Below are positions 24,787 to 35,445 of a DNA stretch of 64,000 nucleotides, one piece after another. A program made the translations under genes and the position numbers. This DNA is from Bubalus kerabau (lineage: Eukaryota; Chordata; Mammalia; Artiodactyla; Bovidae). The stretch lies in assembly GCF_029407905.1 (NCBI RefSeq), contig NC_073637.1:49290501-49354500 (forward strand), given 5' to 3'. Position 1 is the stretch's first letter, and the number at the start of each line of letters is the position of its first letter. The notes below the pieces were generated by a model. The model was not told the origin of the DNA and did not search any database. It worked only from the letters and a program-made list of their open reading frames with translations.

Positions 24787-24911
24787 TTTTTTTTTTTTTT
24801 TGGCCGCACTGTGCAGCATATGGGATCATAGTTCCCCAACCAGGGATTGAACCCTCACCCCCTGCAGTGGAAGCACAGAGTCTTACCCACTGGACAGCCA
24901 GGGAACTCCCT
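24787..24911 (-). repeat. CHR-2-type SINE
   Basis: Poly-T (tail complement) followed by tggccgcactgtgcagc, gttccccaaccagggattg and cagccagggaactccc. It is a short tRNA-Glu-type unit. Confidence 0.88.
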
Positions 24912-25106
24912 GAAGTCCTCCTCTTGACCCTCAACTCAGTTTTCATGTTATTTATGTAGCTATAACAAGCTGGGGAGGGGCATAAAGTTTTAGAGCGTGC
25001 ATTTTGGAATATCACAAACATGGGCTTGAATTAGTTCTATTATGTGTTAGCTTTGGGAAGTTCATTTATACCCTCTGAGCTATTTCCCATCTGTAACATG
25101 GAGGTT

Positions 25107-25333
25107 GGGCTTCCCAGGTGGATCAGCAGTAAAGAATCTGCCAGCAGTGCTGGAGACCCTGGAGACTTGGGTTCAATCTCTGGGTTGGGAAGATTCCCTG
25201 GAGGAGGGCATGGCAACCCACTCCAGTATTCTTGCCTGGAGAATCTCATGGACAGAGGAGCCTTGAGGGTTACAGTAAATGGGGTTTCAAAGAGTCGGAC
25301 ACGACTGAAGCGACTGAACACGCACGCATGAAC
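25107..25333 (+). repeat. Bov-tA SINE with target-site duplication
   Basis: Complete copy. The 12-bp direct repeat aacatggaggtt flanks it at 25095-25106 and 25334-25345. Confidence 0.94.
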
Positions 25334-25345
25334 AACATGGAGGTT

Positions 25346-26859
25346 ATCATACATACGTCATAAAATTTAGCTGACAGTCAAATAAGAACATTTATTTAAT
25401 TTCTCAACCCAGTACCTGACACCTTGCCAGGCCCTAATAATGTTATTATCAACGTTATTGTCAACAATGTATCACTATTGTGACTATCCTTTAGAAAAGG
25501 TTAACTGTAGTCTCTCCTTCCAGCCATCAATTCAGTGTCTCCAGTCCTTTCTCCAAGACTCCTGAACGGACATGCCAATTTCAGGCTGTTAGTGCAGACT
25601 CACTGAGCACTAAGATGGGGTGGCATTTGTGGGGCACAGAAGGAGGTGGGGGCAGCCTCTCTCGCTCTGAGTGAAGCTGGAACATGAAGCTGGCTGGATG
25701 TGTGGCTGAGGGTAGCACAGCCAAAAAAGGCCATCTGGACCAGTGCAGACAGGGCCTTCAGGAAGCCTGTGGGGCCTCTGACTAAACTAAGTTATTTGGC
25801 TTCTAATCAACTTAATGTTAAAATTCTCCAAGCCCTCCTGTCTGAGATGCTAATTCCTCCTAAAGAGGTGTGTGATGTATACCGAAGCCCACATCAATCA
25901 GGACGGTGATTTTTCTTCTGCTTCACTTCACTCCTGTCAGCTGGACTGATTCACTGGAAAGTAGAGATTTTCCTTTATAATAAAGCAAAACCCTAATTTG
26001 AATAAACACTGCTGCCAGACCCTCACTTTAAGAGCCTGAACACGTTTGGGGTGGGGAGGTGGTTTGTGGCTTTGTCACTCCAATAATACTTCTCATAGAA
26101 TAGATGCCAGGTTCGTTTTCTTGTTAGGAAAGTGGTCAAGCTTTTTTGAGCCAACCGTACCTTCTGGAAGCACCCAGCCCTTGACTTCCAAACCTTCTAA
26201 AAATTGTCTGAAGGTCAAGAGTATCCTGAATTCCAATGTAACATTAGTATAGAAGCTGTCTCCTCCAACATGTTAATTAGTGATAGAATTCTATTTTAAG
26301 TCACAGAATGCATCCTGTAATTACTTTCTTAACTTCATTACCTGCTTCAGCCAGGTATATGGCATTCAGAGATGTCTAATTGTGTCAACATTCCCACAAG
26401 TTAATCAAGACCTTCCAATTAGAACCCTGTATTATAAAGTTAGCCTCTGGTGCTAGGGCAGGGGGAATTTGAGATCAGACACTCTACCTCATTTTCCATT
26501 GCATCACCTTGAGTTCCTCAGATACAGGGCTAGGCATATAAAACTGCTCAGTCAATGTTTACTGAAATGATAACAGCAGTTGCCACTGGAAGATTTATTT
26601 CTGAGTCTCCATGGATTTGCAGCCTTATGGTCAAGTAGCCTTAAAGGAAGATCTCAGTAAGCAATTCTCTGCAACTCAGACAAGCAAATAGTGTGTATGT
26701 GTGTGTTTTAGGTAGATTGAAGGTTGGAGAGAGGAGGCAGATATACTCTTGTGGAAAGAGATAAATCTATTATATAATCTCTACAATATAGTGCCTATAG
26801 TAATTGCTGCAGTTAGTAATAATAATAATAGCTGCTGATTATATGATGGTTTGGGGCTT
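25346..26859. other. Non-coding DNA, no gene recognised
   Basis: Mostly unique-looking, with a possible L2 3' remnant at 26470-26570 and an aat-type short repeat at about 26815-26830. No exon supported. Confidence 0.5.
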
Positions 26860-27645
26860 TGATATGCAGATGATACCACCCTTATGGCAGAAAGTGAAGA
26901 ACTAAAGAGCCTCTTGATGTAAGTGAAAGAGGAGAGTGAAAAAGTTGGATTAAAGCTCAACATTCAGAAGACGAAGATCATGGCATCCGGTTCCATCATT
27001 TCATGGCAAATAGATGGGAAAACAGTGGAAACAGTGGCTGACTTTATTTTTGGGGTCTCCAAAATCACTGCACATGGTGATTGCACCCATGAAATTAAAA
27101 GACGCTTACTTCTTGGAAGGAAAGTTATGACCAACCTAGACAGCATATTCAAAAGCAGGGACATTACTTTGTCAACAAAGGTCCGTCTAGTCAAGGCTAT
27201 GGTTTTTCCAGTGGTCATGTATGGATATGAAAGTTGGACTATAAAGAAAGCTGAGTGCCAAAGAATCAATGCTTTTGAACTATGGGTGTTGGAGAAGACT
27301 CTTGAAAGTCCCTTGGACTGCAAGGAGATCCAGCCAGACCATCCTAAAGGAGATGAGTCCTGGCTGTTGATTGGAAAGACTGATGTTGAAGCTGAAACTC
27401 CAATACTTTGGCCACCTGATGCGAAGAGCTGACTCATTTGAAAAGACCCTGATTCTGGGAAAGATTGAGGGCAGGAGGAGAAGGGGATGACAGAGGATGA
27501 GATGGTTGGATGGCATCACTGACTCAATAGACATGAGTTTGGGTAGGCTCTGGGAGATGGTGATGGACAGGGAGGCCTGGCGTGCTGTGGTTCATGAGGT
27601 CGCAAAGAGTCGGACACAACTGAGCGACTGAACTGAACTGAACTT
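26860..27645 (+). repeat. BovB LINE, 5'-truncated (RT C-terminal part and 3' end)
   Basis: Begins within the reverse transcriptase at the YADD catalytic motif (26863-26874) and runs through the RT thumb/C-terminal region. It ends in a gaact pentamer repeat (gactgaactgaactgaactt). The longest frame, 26923-27432, is interrupted before and after by stops and frameshifts, so no functional protein is encoded. It is collinear with the minus-strand copies at 31205 and 58160. Confidence 0.92.
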
Positions 27646-27646
27646 A

Positions 27647-27868
27647 GGGCTTCGTGAGTGGCACTAGTGGTAAAGAACCTGCCTGCTGGTGACGTAAGAG
27701 ACGTGAGTTCGATCCCTGGGTCAGGAAGATCCCCTGGAGGAGGGCATGGCAACACACTCCAGTATTCTTGCCTGGAGAATTCCATGGACAGAGGAGCCTG
27801 GTGGGCTACAGCCTATAGGGTTGCAGAGTCAGATACGACTGAAGCGACTGAGCATGCAGACATGCACA
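27647..27868 (+). repeat. Bov-tA SINE
   Basis: Starts gggcttcgtgagtggcac immediately after the BovB 3' end. The body and tail are complete, ending gcatgcagacatgcac. Confidence 0.9.
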
Positions 27869-28129
27869 TGTGACGATTTACAGTTCACCTCTGATATCCC
27901 ATTTGGTCTCCATAACAACTGAAGGGAGATTCTTATTCCCATCTTAGTTATGGGGAGATAGCACTCCAGAGTTAGCTGTGAATAATTTACAGAACACAAT
28001 TGGCTCTGTTGATGGCTATCCCAATTAACTTACTTCCACCTATTCCCATCTGCTCCCTACACTCCTTTTCCTTAAGGGTGTGATCAGAGATCATGAGCCA
28101 TTCCTATGTTTTAGAAGTTGATGATGTGA

Positions 28130-28232
28130 ACTTGGGCAAACTTTGGGAGATGGTGAGGGACAGAGAGGCCTGGCGTGCTGCAGTCCATGGGGTCACAGAG
28201 TCGGACACAACTAGGCGACTGAACAATAACAT
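28130..28232 (+). repeat. BovB LINE 3'-end stub
   Basis: 'gggagatggtgagggacag', 'aggcctggcgtgctgcagtcc' and 'ggcgactgaacaataaca' match the last 100 bp of BovB. Confidence 0.8.
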
Positions 28233-28324
28233 ATTCCATAATCATTCATTTGACAAACTATCCCATGATTACTTAGATGCTAGGCACAATGATAGTTTCT
28301 AGGGGAAAATAAAAAGCTACCATG

Positions 28325-28595
28325 GGCTTCCTTGGTAGCTCAGCTGGTAAAGAAACTGCTTGCAATGCAGGAAACCCCAGTTCGATTCGTAGATTGGGAA
28401 GATCCACTCCAATATTCTTGGGCTTCTCTGGTGGCCCAGACGGTAATGAATCAATGCAGGAGACCTGGGTTCTATCCCTGGGTCAGGAAGAGCTCCTGGT
28501 GATGGGAACAGCTACCCACTCTAGTATTCTGACCTGGAGAATTCCATGGACAGAGGAGCCTGGTGGGTTACAGTCTATTGGGTCGAAAAGAGTGA
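28325..28595 (+). repeat. Bov-tA SINE, dimeric copy
   Basis: A partial unit (28325-28418) joins a second Bov-tA at 'attcttgggcttctctgg'. This is the same type of junction as at 1606 and 48842. Confidence 0.88.
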
Positions 28596-28825
28596 CTTTC
28601 ATTTTAATATAAAGATAATTGCTTTTAAGGGACTCAAAATCTAATTGGAAAAGTCATAATTATAAATAAATATTTTTGTGGAATGTGATAAGTGCCTACA
28701 AACAGTCAAACAAGCAAGGAAGGTAGATGAACTAACTTTCTGAGAGAATAAGGCAGAATAACATCAGATTCAATCTTTGGCAAGACTCTGGAGGATGAAT
28801 AGGAGATTTTGTTGTTTTGGTTTTC

Positions 28826-29108
28826 TTCCAGTTTTATTGAGATATAATTGACATATAATATTTTTAAGTTTAGGGTGTATAACATAATGATTTAACATAT
28901 GTACATGTTGCAAAATGATTACCACAATAATTTAGTTAATCTCAATCATCTCACATAGTCACTTTTGTTTTCTTATAACGAGAACTTTAAAGATCTACTC
29001 TTTCAGCAACTTTCAAATGTATAATACATTATTGTTACATATAGTCACCCTATTGTACATTATATCCCCAGAACTTGTTTGTTGTATAACTGGAAATCTG
29101 TAGAATAT
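28826..29108 (-). repeat. L1 LINE 3' end, antisense
   Basis: 'ccagttttattgagatataattg', 'acatataatatttttaag', 'gcaaaatgattaccacaat' and 'catatagtcaccctattgtac' are the complement of an L1 3' UTR. Confidence 0.72.
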
Positions 29109-29561
29109 GATTTTTTTAGGAAGAGAAAAAGGGAAGGGAGGGCATCTTAGGGAGGGAAATGAGCCAAAGCCCAGAGCTGTGAACTGTGATGGCCTGCTCA
29201 TGAACAGGTGAGATGCTCAGTGTGTTACAAGTACAGAATACTTGTGAACAGTGATAATAGATGAAACTGGAAGGTGAAATCAGACCAGACAACCTCAACT
29301 GAGCAGGCTAGTTTTTAACCCTGTGTGAGATTAATATATTCAGAATGTAGTTTTTTAAAAGGCAATAAGGTTTGTAAATAATAAACTTCACAGTTCCTTC
29401 TCTAGAGAAAGGCCAAGTTGTCCCAGACCAGGTATGGATAGGCTGTGGGCCTTGAAGTCAATGGTGGGGATTGTATGGGTACTATGACTTTTCCTTGGTG
29501 GTTGCATGGAGAAAGGGGACAGCTCCTACAGACCCAGAAAAGGAACTCATGCCTTAAAATT

Positions 29562-29581
29562 CACACACACACACACACACA
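29562..29581. repeat. (CA)10 microsatellite
   Basis: Ten uninterrupted ca units. Confidence 0.95.
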
Positions 29582-29768
29582 GTAAGCTAAACACCACACT
29601 CAGGGAACTACAACCCATAACCAGTGTCAGGAGGGTCATTAGGTAGAGGTGGGAGCCAGGTTGACTAAATGACTAGTGAATCTCCATGATCCTGAGACGG
29701 ATCTCCCTTCCAGAGCTTTTGTGCTGTCTGCCATCAGCACCATTTAAATAAGATGGTAATAAAATAAA

Positions 29769-29994
29769 GGCTTCCCTGGTGGTGCTTGTGGTAAAAAACC
29801 CGCTTGCCAACGCAGAAGCCATGAGGGACTCAGGTTTGAGCCCTAGGTCAGGAAGATCCCCTGGAGGAGGGTATGGCAACCCATTCCAGTATTCTTGCCT
29901 GGAGAATCCCATGGACAGAGGAACCTGGTGGGCTACAGTCCATGGGGTCAAAAACAGTCAGACACGACTGAAGCGACTTAGCATGCACATACGG
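29769..29994 (+). repeat. Bov-tA SINE
   Basis: Complete copy, from ggcttccctggtggtgc to gcgacttagcatgcacatac. The ataaaataaa-type flanks on both sides may be its target-site duplication. Confidence 0.9.
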
Positions 29995-30207
29995 GTGTGA
30001 TAAAATAAACCCATACTTGGTTTTATTTTTCCCTGTTTCATTTTATTTTCACTTTTAAGGCATATCTGTGTCTGTGTGTGTTTGTATTTTTAAAAACAAA
30101 GCATTTCTTTACAGGGATTTTTTGATACTTGATAAATCTTTGATGAATTTGTTTGAAAATGTATTTTGCCAAAACAACAAAGCTGCAGAATTGTAGCAAA
30201 CCACTTT

Positions 30208-30412
30208 TCTGCTCAAATGGTAAAGAATCTGCCTGCAATTCAGGAGACCTGGGTTTGATCCCTGGGTTGGGAAGATCCCCTGGAGGAGGGCATGGCAATC
30301 CACTCCAATATTCTGGCCTGGAGAATCCCATTGTCAGAAGAGCCTGGCCGGCTACAGTCCATAGGGTCGCAAAGAGTCGGGCACGACTGAGCAACTAAGC
30401 GCAGCATACACA
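30208..30412 (+). repeat. Bov-tA SINE, 5'-truncated
   Basis: Lacks the first head bases and begins within 'gctcaaatggtaaagaatc'. The rest is intact to 'gagcaactaagcgcagc'. Confidence 0.9.
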
Positions 30413-31204
30413 GCACGTTTCTGCTGTAATTCCTCCTTCCATCCAATGGAGGTCTTCCCTTTGACTAAACTTCCAGCGTTTCTCCCTGCGGTGTGCAGGG
30501 CTCTGTCCAGCTGAGCCCAGCATGCCCCTCTTCCCCTGGCCTTATTTTCTTTTCTTCAGACACGCCCAGTTCTTCCTGCCTCATGCCTTCACACATGCTG
30601 CCTCCCCTTCCCTCCACCATTGTGCATGACTGGCTCCTTCCTAACATCTGGGCTAAGCCAGGGACCTACATAAAGGTCCTACATGATCATAAAGGACCTA
30701 CATGACCACCCTGTGTAGATATCCCACACTGGTCAATACCATATCATCTGCTTTTATTTGCTTCTTGCCACTTGGCACCATCTGAAAATGTCTTATTTAT
30801 GTCTTTATTTCTTTATTGTCCATATTCCCTACTAGAATATAGGTACCATCATCATCCCTGGATCCTCATGTCTACCACAGAGCCTGGCACATCCTAACTG
30901 TTAAAATCACTTTAAATAAACAAGTAGATTAAAAAGCAAAATCAGTTTTAGGGTGACTTAAATTCTGCCCTACCCTGGCATTAGTATTAAACTGCTCCAA
31001 TTTCTATTGGCTTTGCTAGTAATGGAGGGAAATGGCCGTCTGTTACTGTACTTGCATCAAGTTATTTCAATGTCCTCTATCCAAGATATGTGTAACTTAT
31101 GAATCATTTTACTCTATTATCCTCAACCTCCTACCCTTCTGTCTACTGTATCCCATTCTCCATCCCATGTCCCCAATTTCCCAGTTTATTCTATTTTTGT
31201 GCAC
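30413..31204. other. Non-coding DNA, no gene recognised
   Basis: A possible L2 3' remnant lies at about 30850-30925. No exon supported. Confidence 0.5.
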
Positions 31205-31233
31205 AATCAGATCAGATCAGATCAGTCACTCAG

Positions 31234-32397
31234 TCATGTCCGACTCTTTGCCACCCTATGGATCACAGCACGCCAGGCCTCTCTGTCCATCACCAACTCC
31301 CGGAGTTCACTCAGACTCATGTCCATCGAGTCAGTGATGCCATCCAGCCATCTCATCCTCTGCCATCCCCTTCTCCTCCTGCCCCCAATCCCTCCCAGCA
31401 TCAGAGTCTTTTCCAATGGGTCAACTCTTTGCATGAGGTGGCCAAAGTACTGGAGTTTCAGCTTTAGCATCATTCCTTCCAAAGAAATCCCAGGGCTGAT
31501 CTCCTTCAGAATGGACTGGTTGGATCTCCTTGCCGTCCAAGGGACTCTCAAGAGTCTTCTCCAACACCACAGTTCAAAAGCGTCAATTCTTTGGCGCTCA
31601 GCCTTCTTCACAGTCCAACTCTCACATCCATACATGACCACAGGAAAAACCATAGCCTTGACTAGACAGACCTTTGTTGGCAAAGTAATGTCTCTGCTTT
31701 TGAATATGCTATCTAGGTTGGTCATAACTTTCCTTCCAAGGAGTAAGCGTCTTTTAATTTCATGGCTGCAGTCACCATCTGCAGTGATTTTGGAGCCCAG
31801 AAAAATAAAGTCTGACACTGTTTCCACTGTTTCCCCATCTATTTGCCATGAAGTGATGGGACTGGATGCCATGATCTTCGTTTTCTGAATGTTGAGCTTT
31901 AAGCCAACTTTTTCACTCTCCACTTTTACTTTCATCAAGAGGCTTTTTAGTTCTTCACTTTCTGCCATAAGGGTGGTGTCATCTGCATATCTGAGGTTAT
32001 TGATATTTCTCCCAGCAATCTTGATTCCAGCTTGTGTTTCTTCCAGTCCAGTGTTTCTCATGATGTACTCTCCATATAAGTTAAATAAACAGGGTGACAA
32101 TATACAGCCTTGACGTAGTCCTTTTCCTATTTGGAACCAGTCTGTTGTCCCATGTCCAGTTCTAACTGTTGCTTCCTGACCTGCATACAAATTTCTCAAG
32201 GGGCAGATCAGGTGGTCTGGTATTCCCATCTCTTGAAGAATTTTCCACACAGCCAAAGGCTTTGGCATAGTCAATAAAGCAGAAATAGATGTTTTTCTGG
32301 AACTCTCTTCCTTTTTCCATGATCCAGCGGATGTTGGCAATTTGATCTCTGGTTCCTCTGCCTTTTCTAAAACCAGCTTGAACATCAGGAAGTTCAT
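31234..32397 (-). pseudogene. BovB reverse transcriptase remnant
   Basis: The C-terminal RT portion stays open for 387 codons. It has the 'RQGCILSPCLFNLY' block and the catalytic YADD at 31978-31989. The N-terminal RT blocks ('DYAKAF', 'FRKGRGTRDQI') are in other frames just upstream (32440-32162), so a frameshift separates them. It is a broken transposon protein, not a host gene. Confidence 0.88.
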
Positions 32398-33105
32398 GGT
32401 TCACATATTGCTGAAGCCTGGCTTGGAGAATTTTGAGCATTACTTTATTGGCATGTGAGATGAGTGCAATTGTGCAGTAGTTTGAGCATTCTTTGGCATT
32501 GCCTTTCTTTGGGATTGGAATGAAAACTGACCTTTTTCAGTCCTGTGGCCACTGCTGAGTTTTCCAAATTTGCTGGTATATTGAGTGCAACACTTTCACA
32601 GCATCATCTTTCAGGATTTGGAATAGCTCAACTGGAATTCTTTCACCTCCACTAGCTTTGTTCGTAGTGATGCTTTCTAAGGCCCACTTGACTTCACATT
32701 CCAGGATGTCTGGCTCTAGGTCAGTGATCACACCATCGTGATTATCTGGGTCGTGAAGATCTTTTTTGTACAGTTCTGTGTATTCTTGCCACCTCTTCTT
32801 AATATCTTCTGCTTCTGTTAAGTCCATACCATTTCTGTCCTTTATCGAGCTCATCTTTGCTTGAAATGTTCCTTTGGTATCTGATTTTCTTGGAGAGATC
32901 TCTAGTCTTTCCCATTCTGTTGTTTTCCTCTATTTCTTTGCATTGATCGTTGAAGAAGGCTTTCTTATCTCTTCTTGCTATTCTTTGGAACTCTGCATTC
33001 AGATGTTTATATCTTTCCTTTTCTCCTTTGCTTTTCGCTTCTCTTCTTTTCACAGCTATTTGTAAGGCCTCCCCAGACAGCCATTTTGCTTTTTTTGCAT
33101 TTCTT

Positions 33106-34518
33106 TTACATGGGGATGGTCTTGATCCCTGTCTCCTGTACAATGTCACGAACCTCATTCCATAGTTCATCAGGCACTCTATCTATCAGATCTAGGCCCT
33201 TAAATCTATTTCTCACTTCCACTGTATAATCATAAGGGATTTGATTTAGGTCATACCTGAATGGTCTAGTGGTTTTCCCTACTTTCTTAAATTTCAGTCT
33301 GAATTTGGCAATAAGGAGTTCATGGTCTGAGCCACAGTCAGCTCCTGGTCTTGTTTTTGCTGACTGTATAGAGCTTCTCCATCTTCGGCTGCAAAGAATA
33401 TAATCAATCTGATTTCGGTGTTGACCATCTGGTGATGTCCATGTATAGAGTCTTCTCTTGTGTTGTTGGAAGAGGGTGTTTGTTATGACCAGTGCATTTT
33501 CTTGGCAAAACTCTATTAGTCTTTGCCCTGCTTCATTCTGTATCCCAAGGCCAAATTTGCCTGTTACTCCAGGTGTTTCTTGACTTCCTACTTTTGCATT
33601 CCAGTCCCCTATAATGAAAAGGACATCTTTTTTGGGTGTTAGTTCTAAAAGGTCTTGTAGGTCTTCATAGAACCATTCAACTTCAGCTTCTTCAGCATTA
33701 CTGGTTGGGGCATAGACTTGGATTACTGTGATATTGAATGGTTTCCCTTGGAAAGGAACAGAGATCATTCTGTCGTTTTTGAGACTGCATCCAAGTACTG
33801 CATTTTGGACTCTTTTGTTGACCATAATGGCTACTCCATTTCTTCTGAGGGATTCCTGCCCGCAGTAGTAGATATAATGGTCATCTGAGTTAAATTCACC
33901 CATTCCAGTCCATTTCAGTTCGCTGATTCCTAGAATGTCGACATTCAGTCTTGCCATCTCTTGTTTGACCACTTCCAATTTGCCTTGATTCATGGACCTG
34001 ACATTCCAGGTTCCTATGCAATATTGCTCTTTACAGCATTGGACCTTGCTTCTATCACCAGTCACATCCACAGCTGGGTATTCTTTTTGCTTTGGCTCCA
34101 TCCCTTCATTCTTTCTGGAGTTATTTCTCCATTGATCTCCAGTAGCATATTGGGCACCTACTGACCTGGGGAGTTTCTCTTTCAGTATCCTATCATTTTG
34201 CCTTTTTATACTGTTTATGGGGTTCTCAAGGCGAGAATACTGAAGTGGTTTGCCATTCCCTTCTCCAGTGGACCACATTCTGTCAGATCTCTCCACCATG
34301 ACCCGCCCATCTTGGGTTGCCCCACGGGCATGGCTTAGTTTCATTGAGTTAGACAAGGCTGTGGTCCTAGTGTGATTAGATTGACTAGTTTTCTGTGAGT
34401 ATGGTTTCAGTGTGTCTGCCCTCTGATGCCCTCTTGCAACACCTACGGTCTTACTTGGGTTTCTCTTACCTTGGGCGTGGGGTATCTCTTCATGGCTGCT
34501 CCAGCAAAGCGCAGCCAT
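33106..34518 (-). CDS. BovB endonuclease open frame (470 codons, relic)
   Basis: This is the longest open frame in the window, about 470 residues. From about residue 165 it matches an APE-like endonuclease: an N-terminal 'GTWNVRSMNQGK' motif, a central 'IGDWNAKVG' motif and a C-terminal 'GSDHELLIAKF' motif, the conserved catalytic Asp/His signatures of RTE endonucleases. Residues 1 to about 160 are a 5' extension partly shared with the Bov-A SINE body. The enzyme nicks target DNA to prime reverse transcription. The frame stops near 33106 and the RT continues in another frame, so this is a remnant of a polyprotein rather than a host gene. Confidence 0.8.
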   Translation of the reverse strand: MAALCWSSHEEIPHAQGKRNPSKTVGVARGHQRADTLKPYSQKTSQSNHTRTTALSNSMKLSHARGATQDGRVMVERSDRMWSTGEGNGKPLQYSRLENPINSIKRQNDRILKEKLPRSVGAQYATGDQWRNNSRKNEGMEPKQKEYPAVDVTGDRSKVQCCKEQYCIGTWNVRSMNQGKLEVVKQEMARLNVDILGISELKWTGMGEFNSDDHYIYYCGQESLRRNGVAIMVNKRVQNAVLGCSLKNDRMISVPFQGKPFNITVIQVYAPTSNAEEAEVEWFYEDLQDLLELTPKKDVLFIIGDWNAKVGSQETPGVTGKFGLGIQNEAGQRLIEFCQENALVITNTLFQQHKRRLYTWTSPDGQHRNQIDYILCSRRWRSSIQSAKTRPGADCGSDHELLIAKFRLKFKKVGKTTRPFRYDLNQIPYDYTVEVRNRFKGLDLIDRVPDELWNEVRDIVQETGIKTIPM

Positions 34519-34689
34519 TGCTCCTTACCTTGGACGAAGGATATCTCCTCACCGCCACCCTTCCTGACCTTCAACGTGGGATAGCTCCTCTAGGCCCACA
34601 ATAGGAGAGGAATTTACACTTATTATCTGGGCTAGCAAACTTGATACTATGCTAAGCATTTTATATGCATGATCTCAATGCAGTTTACT

Positions 34690-35445
34690 TTAAACACCTT
34701 CCAAATTTTGTCAGGTCCTACAAATTTGCATTATAATCACCTTCGGGGTTATATCCAAAACAGTTATTGCCCAAACCTATGTCAAACGATTTTCCCTATG
34801 TTTTCTTCAAGTAGTTTTATAATTCCTGATCTTCCCTCTAAATCTTTAATCCATTTTGAGTTGATTTTGTACACAGTGTGAAATGAAGATACAATTTCAT
34901 TTTTCTGCACATGGATCTCCAGTTTTCCCAATATCATTGATAAAAGAGACTATACATTCCAAATTGTGTGTTCTTGGTACCTTACTGGAGATCAGTTGGC
35001 CATAAATGCATGGACGTATTTTAGGGCCTTTATTCTGTGGTATTGGTCTATAGTTTGTTTTTATGCCAGTACCATATTGTTGATTCCTGTTGTTTTGTGA
35101 TATATTTTGAAACCAGGAAGTGTAATGCCTACAGTTTTGTTTTGCTCAAGATTGCAATTCATTTTTTCAGGGTCTTTTGTGGCTCAGTATGAATTTTAGG
35201 ATTTTTTTTTCTATTTCTGTGATAAACTGCAATGAAATTTTGATAGGAATTACATTGAATCTGTAGATAATTTTGAGTAATATAGATATTTTAACAGTAT
35301 TAATTCTTCCAATCTATGAACACATGATACATTGCCATTTATCTGTGTCTTCTTCAGTTTCTTTCATCAGTATCTTATGGTTTTCAATGTACAGATTTTT
35401 TTTACCTCCTTAGATAAATTTATTACTAAGTATTTCATTCTTATA
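34690..35445 (-). repeat. L1 LINE ORF2 fragment, antisense
   Basis: The complement of L1 ORF2 is recognisable from 'tttaatccattttgagttg', 'cagttttcccaatatcattg', 'tattggtctatagtttg', 'ttacattgaatctgtagat' and 'cttatggttttcaatgtac'. Many frame breaks are present. Confidence 0.78.

Larger units (their letters stand above)
31205..34604 (-). mobile_element. BovB LINE (RTE clade), near full length
   Basis: A 3.4-kb element read right to left: a 5' region (34604-34200), an apurinic-type endonuclease (within 33106-34518), a linker and reverse transcriptase (33170 to about 31234), and a 3' end with a repeated gatca pentamer at about 31205-31225. Several frameshifts break the RT part into separate frames (33170-32799, 32854-32537, 32440-32162, 32397-31234), so it is not autonomous. 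RTE elements mobilise themselves, and their 3' ends mobilise Bov-A-type SINEs. Reading-frame retention suggests moderate age. Confidence 0.95.

Noticed and set aside
31199..31888. 229-codon plus-strand open frame
   Set aside because: It is the antisense shadow of the BovB reverse transcriptase.
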